DNA of 64,000 nucleotides from Actinomadura terrae (GTDB lineage Bacteria > Actinomycetota > Actinomycetes > Streptosporangiales > Streptosporangiaceae). Below, in pieces: positions 8,613-15,900 of the stretch. Positions within the stretch are counted from its first letter, which is position 1. Each line of letters opens with the position of its first letter. The notes below the pieces were generated by a model, which was not told the origin of the DNA, made no database searches, and saw nothing but the letters and a program-made list of their open reading frames with translations. Position numbers and translations under genes: made by a program. The DNA lies in NCBI RefSeq assembly GCF_022751215.1, contig NZ_JAICDG010000001.1, positions 310,001 to 374,000 on the forward strand. Reading direction: 5' to 3'.

Positions 8613-9539
8613 CAATGCCTCACTTCGACGGGCGGTAGGTGCGAGCCCGCGCCGCGGGCGCGCGGCTCACCCAGCCCATCCTCGGTCCGGCCCGCCGCCG
8701 CCCTCATCCTCCAGAGTGCGCGGGCCCCGGCGGGGGCGGCCCGACCTGGCCGCCCCCGGTCGCGGGCCGGTGGCCCTCCGGCGGCCGCGCCCGGACGCCC
8801 CGAGAATCGGTCCGCCCGGTAACGGGAATCGGTCCGTCCGTGAGAGCCCGGCGGATGCACTCGGGAACAGTGCGTGAAAGCCGCATAACCGCACAGCCGC
8901 ATGCCACCGTCAAGCCTCGGTTATGGGACTGTGACCTCCGCGATAGAAGGGTTTTGTTTTGTTGTGAATTGCTCAGATCCATGGTTGCGGAAGCGCCGTT
9001 GCAAGGATGTATCTTGTGGGAGAAAACGGGGCAGGCAGCCATGTCCGCGCCCGTCAGGGCCCCGACGGGGCCCGCTGAGGAAGCATTACAACGTAATATT
9101 ACGATGTGATGTTACGAATGGTGAGGTGGCGATTGCAGATGTCATGTTCCCGCGAATGAATGCCACTTCTCCAGTCGGTCGGCCACGTAAGAACGGGGGG
9201 ATTTGAGCCATGTGTGGACTGTGTTTACCGGCCTCGACGCACGCGGTCGCGGCAACCGGAACGCCGCCTCGGAAGGGGCGCCGCGCGGTGGACGCGGCCC
9301 ACACGCTCCCTGCCAGGAGGGGCCGTGCCAGACCGGCCCCGGTGCTCCCATCCAGAGGTTGTGCCGCCTGAACTTCCCCTGACGCCGTCGGCGGGCTCCC
9401 AAACGGCCGCCCGGGCGCCTTCCGGGCCCGGCCGCGCTCGAGCCGACGCGTCATTCTTTCCCGGCGCACCGCCGCCTTGGGTATTGACTCATTTGGTTGC
9501 ACGAAGATGTGGAGTGGCCTGTCAAGGAGGGGACAGAAG
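8613..9539. other. Long intergenic region upstream of sulfur-carrier operon and AraC gene
   Basis: About 930 bp without a convincing gene. Open frames here lack codon bias and homology. The part from about 8930 to 9130 is clearly richer in A+T than the surroundings. Divergent promoters for the minus-strand sulfur-carrier operon and the plus-strand AraC gene are expected here, but no clear -35/-10 pair could be fixed. Confidence 0.6.
9092..9116. promoter_or_regulatory. Palindrome and half-repeat, candidate operator
   Basis: CGTAATATTACG at 9092-9103 is a perfect 12-bp palindrome in an otherwise GC-rich genome. A related half ATGTTACG follows at 9109-9116, and ATTACAACG precedes it at 9085-9093. 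It lies about 430 bp upstream of the AraC start. It could be an operator or an AT-rich promoter element; the binding factor is unknown. Confidence 0.35.
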
Positions 9540-10442
9540 TTGGACGACACGCTGGAAGACATGAGGGATCCCTACCGGGCCCGAGGGGCCGGGGATCCCG
9601 CCAACGCCGCCATGGAGCAGGCCGTCGTGCGAGTGATCGAGACGATGCGGGAGAATCTTGGCGAACGCATCACCGTCGATGACATGGCCCGCGCGGCGAT
9701 GTTCAGTAAATTCCACTTCTCGCGAATCTTTCAGCGGATCACGGGGGTCTCCCCGGGAAGATTTCTTTCCGCCATGCGCCTACAGGAGGCGAAACGGCTT
9801 CTGTTGACCACTTCCCTCACCATCACGGAGATCACCTATCTGGTCGGTTACTCCAGCGTCGGAACGTTCAGCACCCGGTTCAAGGAGGCGGTGGGCCTGC
9901 CCCCGACCGACTACCGCCGCCTCGGCGGATTCACCGACACGATCTCCCGCGACTGCCGCCGGCGGGGCCTCGGGGTCGCCACGACGACCGTCAGCGGGCA
10001 CGTCCGGCCGCCCGACACCGGGCCCGTCGGCCCGGTCTTCATCGGCCTGTTCCCCGACTGGATACCGCAGGGCTCACCGGTGAGCTGTACCGTCCTGCGC
10101 CGTCCCGGCCCCTACCAGCTCGACAAGGTTCCCCCGGGCACCTGGCACGTGCTCGCCCACGCGATGCCGCCCGGTCTGGAGCGCTTCCAGCATCCCGGCG
10201 ACGAACCCCTGATCGTCGGGGCGAACGGCCCCATCACGATCCGGCAGGGGGCCGGGCAGCGCCGCGCGGACCTGTGCCTGCGTCCGATGCGGGTGCTCGA
10301 CCCGCCCGTCCTGCTGGCGCTGTTCGAGGTGCGCATGGAGGCGCTGGGCGGCCCGCCGTCGCAGGACCGGGCTCCGAACGGCCGCGCCCCGGCGCGGCAC
10401 GCGGGGGCCGGGCCGGTGAATCGGGCGAGAAGCGGCTCCTGA
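9540..10442 (+). CDS. AraC/XylS-family transcriptional regulator
   Basis: A 300-residue protein with the DNA-binding region at the N-terminus. Helix-turn-helix 1 lies near residues 44-66 (ITVDDMARAAMFSKFHFSR) and helix-turn-helix 2 near 92-118 (ITEITYLVGYSSVGTFSTRF, ending in the AraC signature FKEAVGLPPTDYRR). A C-terminal domain of about 170 residues may be the ligand-binding part. A TTG start is chosen because AAGGAGG lies 9 nt upstream; a TTG 63 nt earlier has no ribosome site. It sits between the aromatic-acid module and the core operon, so a pathway-specific role is likely. AraC-type regulators are known in other enediyne clusters, for example that of C-1027. It ends in a hairpin against the convergent P450 gene. 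Confidence 0.85.
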   Translation: MDDTLEDMRDPYRARGAGDPANAAMEQAVVRVIETMRENLGERITVDDMARAAMFSKFHFSRIFQRITGVSPGRFLSAMRLQEAKRLLLTTSLTITEITYLVGYSSVGTFSTRFKEAVGLPPTDYRRLGGFTDTISRDCRRRGLGVATTTVSGHVRPPDTGPVGPVFIGLFPDWIPQGSPVSCTVLRRPGPYQLDKVPPGTWHVLAHAMPPGLERFQHPGDEPLIVGANGPITIRQGAGQRRADLCLRPMRVLDPPVLLALFEVRMEALGGPPSQDRAPNGRAPARHAGAGPVNRARSGS

Positions 10443-10450
10443 GACGGGTG

Positions 10451-10483
10451 AAGGGCCGGGCCGCGAAATGCGGTCCGGCCCTT
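10451..10483. terminator. Hairpin between convergent AraC and P450 genes
   Basis: AAGGGCCGGGCCGC (10451-10464) pairs with GCGGTCCGGCCCTT (10470-10483), a 14-bp stem with one G-U wobble and a 5-nt loop. It is followed by a T-rich stretch on the plus strand. It lies 9 bp after the AraC stop. Confidence 0.75.
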
Positions 10484-10540
10484 CCTGTTCTGTACGTCCT
10501 GTTCCGCAGGTGTGGTCCGCCGACCACGTCCGGCCACGCC

Positions 10541-11920
10541 CTATACGGGGTGGACCGTCATCGGGAGGCCGCCGCGGACGCGCAGCGACAGCATCGGCTC
10601 GGGCACGACCTCCCGCCCCGGGGTGAGGCGGAGCCGCAGATCGCGGCAGGCGAGCGCGAGCACGAACGTGGCCTCCATCAGCCCCAGGTGGTTGCCGACG
10701 CAGAACCGGGGCCCCGCGCCGAACGGGATGTAGGCGTAGCGGGGCCGCTCGGTGGTCGCCTCGGGCTCGAACCGCTCGGGCCGGAACGCGTCCGGCGCGT
10801 CCCAGAAGGCGGGGTTGCGGTGCAGGGTGTAGGGGCAGATCAGGACGTCGGAGCCGGCCGGGACGTGGTAGCCGCCGACCTCGTCGTCGCGCTGCGCCTG
10901 CCGCGTCAGGATCCAGACGGGCGGGTACAGGCGCATGACCTCCTGGATCACCATGTCGGTGTAGGGGAGCCGCCGCAGGTCCTCCAGGACCGGCGGCCGG
11001 TCGCCGAGCACCTCCACGGCCTCGGCGTGCAGCCGCTCCCACACGTGCGGGTGCCGGTCGAGGAGGTGGAACGCCCAGCTCAGCGTCGACGCGGTCGTCT
11101 CGTGCCCGGCCAGCAGCAGCGTGATCAGCTCGTCGTCCATCCGCTGCCGCCGGACGCGCCCGTCGCTCTCCTGGAGCGTCGAGCCCATCAGCCGGGACAC
11201 GACGTCGTCGCCGCCCGGGGGGCGTTCGAGCATCACGAGGTCGTCGGCGACGTGGTGCAGGTAGCGGCGGGCCCACCGGAAGCGCAGCTGCTTGGGCAGC
11301 GGCACCCACGTCGGGACCATGTTGAGCGTGACCATCTCGAACATCGCCTGGTCCTGGACGGCCTCGAACGCCCCGCCGGCCGAGCCGAAGCCGCCGAGGT
11401 CGGCGTCCAGCAGCGTCCGGCCGAGCACGCCGAGCGTCAGCGCCGTCATCTCGTGGACGACGTCGACCGGTTCACCCCCGGCGCGGCTGCGGAGCCGGTC
11501 GACGAGTTTGCCCGCCTCCTCGGCGACGACCCCGGCCTGCCCCGCGATCCGCTTGTGCTGGAACACCGGCTGGATCGCGTCGCGCTGCTTGCGCCACAGC
11601 TCGCCCTCGCTCGTCAGCAGCCCGTCGCCGAGGGCGCGCTTGGCCTGCACGAGGCCGATGCCCTTGTGGTAGTTGGCGCTGTTGTCGGCGAGGACGTGCT
11701 TGGCGTGGTCGGGGTGGTTGAAGATGTAGAGGGTCTTCGGGCCGATCCTGACCCGCGCGGCGTCCCCGTACTCCTCGGCGGCCTGCGACATCAGGCCGAG
11801 CCGGTCGCGGATCAGCTTGGCGAACAGCATCGGCGTCCGGCTGCGCGGCGGCCCCGGCGGGACGCGCCGCGCGTGCGCCGGGGCTCCGTGCGGACTGGTT
11901 CGGCGACCGAGCACGCTCAC
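10541..11920 (-). CDS. Cytochrome P450
   Basis: A 459-residue P450. It has the I-helix oxygen-binding AGHETTAS, the K-helix EVMR followed by LYPP, and the haem loop FGAGPRFCVG with the thiolate at Cys407. No membrane anchor is visible. The GTG start overlaps the flavin reductase stop in GTGA (11917-11920), making it the last gene of the enediyne core operon. From memory, nine-membered enediyne loci carry a conserved flavin reductase/P450 pair (called E6/E7 in C-1027), and the position here fits. It may oxidise the enediyne core; the aromatic acid is a less likely substrate. Redox partners are not encoded nearby. Confidence 0.9.
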   Translation of the reverse strand: MSVLGRRTSPHGAPAHARRVPPGPPRSRTPMLFAKLIRDRLGLMSQAAEEYGDAARVRIGPKTLYIFNHPDHAKHVLADNSANYHKGIGLVQAKRALGDGLLTSEGELWRKQRDAIQPVFQHKRIAGQAGVVAEEAGKLVDRLRSRAGGEPVDVVHEMTALTLGVLGRTLLDADLGGFGSAGGAFEAVQDQAMFEMVTLNMVPTWVPLPKQLRFRWARRYLHHVADDLVMLERPPGGDDVVSRLMGSTLQESDGRVRRQRMDDELITLLLAGHETTASTLSWAFHLLDRHPHVWERLHAEAVEVLGDRPPVLEDLRRLPYTDMVIQEVMRLYPPVWILTRQAQRDDEVGGYHVPAGSDVLICPYTLHRNPAFWDAPDAFRPERFEPEATTERPRYAYIPFGAGPRFCVGNHLGLMEATFVLALACRDLRLRLTPGREVVPEPMLSLRVRGGLPMTVHPV

Positions 11921-12450
11921 GTCCGCACCTCACTGATCAGGGGGGCCAGCCGGCGGAGCTTGCCGCCGTGGAACAGCAGCGCGTCCGAGCCCTCGCCGCG
12001 CTGGAGCGCGGTGACCCGGCCGACGAAGATGGTGTGGTCGCCGCCGTCGTAGCCGCGCCACAGCTCGCACTCCAGGCTCGCGAGCGCGCCGCTGATCAGC
12101 GGGACGCCGGTGACGGGCCCCTGCCACCAGTTCACGGACTCGAACTGCGAGGCGCCGAGGCCCCGGCGCCTGGTGGCGAAGTGGCGGGCGACGCCCTCCT
12201 GGTCGCCCGCCAGCACCGAGACTCCGAAGTGCTCGGCGGCGCCGAGGACGCCGTGCATGACGGCGGTCCGGTCGACGCAGACCAGGACGAGCGGCGGGTC
12301 GAGCGAGACCGAGGAGAAGGAGTTGGCGGTCATCCCGTGCGGCATCGCGCCGCCGACGGTCACGATCGTGACGCCGGTCGCGAACGTCCCGAACGCGTCC
12401 CGCAGCGCCTTCGCCTCGTGCTCCGCTCCGTTCGGTGCGGCGGCGGTCAT
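11917..12450 (-). CDS. Flavin reductase (HpaC-like FMN-binding split-barrel)
   Basis: A 177-residue flavin reductase. It has the N-terminal stretch LRDAFGTFATGVTIVT, the flavin-binding GMTANSFSSVSLDPPLVLVC and the C-terminal GDHTIFVGRVTAL, all family hallmarks. It supplies reduced FAD or FMN to partner monooxygenases. Start and stop overlap both neighbours (ATGA at 12447-12450 with the thioesterase; GTGA with the P450). It resembles the E6 flavin reductase of enediyne loci, which serves two-component monooxygenases. No obvious large-subunit partner (SgcC type) is present in this window. Confidence 0.9.
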   Translation of the reverse strand: MTAAAPNGAEHEAKALRDAFGTFATGVTIVTVGGAMPHGMTANSFSSVSLDPPLVLVCVDRTAVMHGVLGAAEHFGVSVLAGDQEGVARHFATRRRGLGASQFESVNWWQGPVTGVPLISGALASLECELWRGYDGGDHTIFVGRVTALQRGEGSDALLFHGGKLRRLAPLISEVRT

Positions 12451-12899
12451 GCGACCCTCCCCACCTCTGCGGTCCCGAGCGAGTACGGCTCCAGGGCCTT
12501 GAGCAGCGCCTCCGGGACGCGGGACGGCTCCGTGCGGGTGTTCGGGCCGCGCATGCACGCCACCCGCTGCCGCCCGCGCGCCACCAGCGACTCGCCGTGC
12601 GGGTCGAGCCGGTAGTAGTCGAAGCCGAACTCCAGTTGCGTCTGCGCGAGTTCGATCAGCCGCATCCGGATCGACAGCTCGTCGAACGCGGTCAGCTCGG
12701 CGAAGAACTCGCAGTCGACCTTCAGCGTGAACAGCTTCAGGTCGTCCTGGAGGTCGGCGAGGACCTCCGGCGCCTTGCTCTTGAGGAACAGCTCCCTGCA
12801 CCGCCCCTGCCAGGACAGGTAGTTGACGTAGTAGACGTTGCCGACGAGGTTGGTCTCCTCGAAACCGACCGTGTGCAGGTACTCGTAGTAGTTCGACAA
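12447..12899 (-). CDS. Enediyne thioesterase (hot-dog fold, E10/CalE7/DynE7 type)
   Basis: A 150-residue hot-dog protein. It opens with YEYLHTVGFEETNLVGNVYY and continues with VNYLSWQGRCRELFL, which match the enediyne thioesterases that release the polyene chain from PKSE. A TTG start follows the PKSE stop by a single base, and no better in-frame start exists upstream, so reading depends on coupling. The pair PKSE plus this thioesterase is diagnostic for enediyne biosynthesis. Hydrolysis of the ACP-bound polyene to a conjugated heptaene or ketone is the family reaction. Confidence 0.95.
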   Translation of the reverse strand: MSNYYEYLHTVGFEETNLVGNVYYVNYLSWQGRCRELFLKSKAPEVLADLQDDLKLFTLKVDCEFFAELTAFDELSIRMRLIELAQTQLEFGFDYYRLDPHGESLVARGRQRVACMRGPNTRTEPSRVPEALLKALEPYSLGTAEVGRVA

Positions 12900-12900
12900 T

Positions 12901-15900
12901 TCAGGACCGCCCTTCGGCGAGAAGTGCGAATGCCACCGGCTCAGGCGCGCCGTGCAGCCTTGTGACGAACGTCGCGACCCGCAGCTCGCCCGAGGCGAGG
13001 ACGGCCCAGCCGGGACGGCGCGCCGCGCCGAGCGTCAGCGGGGCCGTCGCGGGCAGCCCGTTCTTGGCGAGGCACTCCATCGCGACCCACACGCGGGTGG
13101 CCGCGACCTGCGGGTCCTCGCCGGTCTCCGCCACGATCAGGTCGCACAGCACCCGGTGCCGGCCGAGCAGCGCGTCCCAGTCGGTGGTGGAGCGCGCGAC
13201 GACCGGTTCCAGGTCGCAGGCGACCGGGCCGGCCGCGGCGACGCCCATGGTCAGGCCCGCGCCGTGCGAGCACGACACCGCGTGCCCGCCGTCGATCTCG
13301 GGACGCCCGTCCGTCCGGTGGCGGAGGGCGACGGCACGGCCGAGCGCGCGGCCCAGCGTCACCGCCGTCCACTCGCGGCGTTCGCGGACGTCCGCGGGCC
13401 GCGCGTGCGGTTCGACCGCGACCGCGACCGAGCCGCCGAGCAGCTCCTCCGCGGTGCGTTCGAGGAACGGACCGAGCAGGGACGGCGCCCACGGGCCCGG
13501 GCCGTCGTGCTTGCGGACGGCCTGGAGCCGCAGCCCCTCCCAGCGTTCGACGACCCGGCCGTCCGCGTCCCGGACGGCGACGTCGTAGACGTAGCTGTCA
13601 CCGTCCTGCGAGCGCTCGGTGGCGCAGTAGCGCACCTGCTCCAGCCCGCGCAGCGCCTCGCCCGCCGGGTAGATCCGGTCGATGCCGGTCGGCAGCAGCG
13701 TGGCGTGCGGGACGCAGACCTGGTTGCCGTGCATCAGCGCGTCCCGCATGCCCGGGTCGCCGAGCAGCAGCCGCTGGGGGAGGAACGCGGCGAACCAGCC
13801 GCCCTCGCCCGCGACCGCGAGGTCGGCGTCGACCCGCCGCGCGGCGAGGTGGTGGTAGCGGCGCAGCCGGTGGAACCGCGCGCCCTGGAACAGCACGTCG
13901 CCGTAGAGGCTCCGGGCCGGGTCGAGCGGCACCGCGGGCAGGCCGCTCTCGACCTGCTCGGGCGGGCCGTCCGGCGCGGGGGCGGCGCCGTAGCGCAGCC
14001 GGGCGTGGAAGTGCTCGGCGGCGAACCCCGTCTCGGCGCTGCGGATGACGACCTCGATCGTTCCGTCGCCGGTGACGACCGCCGCGACCCGGATCGTCGT
14101 GCTGCCCTCGGGCGGGACGACGATCGGGCGCGGGAACCGGGCGTCCTCGACGATGGGCGCCTCCGTCCGGCCGGTGACCGCCGCCGCGACCTGCGCCATC
14201 GCCTCCATGCCGAGCACGGCGGGCAGCAGCAGGTTGCCGTCGAGCAGGTGGTCGGCCAGGTAGGGGTCGGTGCCCGCGCTCAGCGTGGTCTCGGCGACCA
14301 GTTCGACCCCGTGGTAGCGGACGAGCGGCCGGTCCACGAACCGCAGCAGCGGCAGCTCGGGCTCGTCGTAGCGGACGGTGTCGATCGTCCCGGTGCGGCC
14401 GCTGATCACGACGGTGACCGGCGCGGCGGGGTCGGCGAGCAGCCGCCGCATGATCTGGACGCCCTCGTCCGGGTGGATCGCGGTGATCCCGTCGCGGGCC
14501 AGCTCCTCCACCACCGACAGCCGTTCGCCCATCCCGACGCCCGACCAGACCGACCACTCCATGCACAGGCAGCGGCAGTCCGGGTGGCGGTCGGCGAACT
14601 CCTCGGTGAACGCCGCCAGCCACTCGTTGGCGGTCGCGTAGTGGGCCTCGCCGCGCAGCCCCGCCCGGCCGATGATGCTGCCGAACGTGACCAGCAGCTT
14701 CAGCCCGCCGGTGTCGAGCGCGTCGAGCACCGTCCGCAGGCCGCCGATCTTGGGGGCGAACGTCCGCTCCATCTCGGCGGTGTCGAGCCCGGCCAGCGAC
14801 ACGGGCTCGTTGCGGCCCGCGCCGTGTAGGACGGCGGTCACCGGCCCGAGCGCGGCCGTCGTCTCCGCGACCGCGCGGCGGACCTGCTCCGCGTCGGTCA
14901 CGTCGGCCCGCGCGTACCGGACGGCGACCCCCCGCTCCTCCATGCGCTGGAGGTTGGCGGCCAGCTCGTCGTCGCGCTCGGGGTCGGAGCGGCCGAGGAC
15001 GGCGAGCCGGGCGCCGCTGTCGAGCGCCATCGTCAGCGCGCACTCGGCGGTGATGCCCTTGCCGCCCCCGGTCACGAGGATCACGTCGTCCGGCCCGAGC
15101 GGCTCCCGGGTCGCCGCCGGCTCCACCGGCAGGACCCGAAGCGTCGGCACGCGCCGCGTTCCGGCGGCGTCGTAGCGGGCCTCGCTGAACGCGGTGGTCG
15201 CGGCGACCTCGTCCAGGACCCGGCCGACGGCCTCGGGCGTGTCGGGGACGTGCGCGATCGTCACCCTGAGCTGCGGCGCCTCCTGCCGCAGCGTCCGGAC
15301 CATGCCCGCCGCGCCCCGGTCGCCGTGCTGGACGAGCACGAACCGCCGGCCGGCGGGCGCGGTCGCCGCCGCCTTGACCGCGTCCAGCACCGGGCCGAGC
15401 GACGCCTCCGTGAAGTCCGCCCCGAGGCAGACCAGCGTGCCGGACCCGACGCCGCCGCCCTCCAGCGCGTCGCGGACCTGCCGCGCGATCTGAGAGCCGG
15501 TGCCGGTCAGGCTCCACCCGCCGTTCTCCTCGTCGCGGGGCGCGGCGGCCACCGGCACCTCGTCGAGGTCGACGGAGTAGGCCCGCGCCCAGGACGCGGC
15601 GCCCTCCACCACCGGTTCGGCCTGCTGCCCGCCGCGCCCGTCGGCGAGCGCGTCCAGCACCTCGGCGAGCTCGCGGATCGTGGCGTTGGCGAAGTTGGTC
15701 GGCGCCTGCGCGACCGAGAGGCCGAGCGCCTGCGCCGCCTGGTTGAGCACCTGCCCGACGGAGATCGAGCTGAGGTGCAGGCTGTCGAGGAGCTTGCTGT
15801 CCTCGTGGACCATCTCCAGCGGCAGCTCGGCGCGCTCGGCCGCGAGCCTGCGCAGCAGTTCCACGCTGGAGGCGTCGCCGACCGCGGTCTCGGGCGCGGC

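Noticed and set aside
8639..9109. Short open frames between the sulfur-carrier and AraC genes
   Set aside because: No ribosome sites, no codon bias and no recognisable motif.
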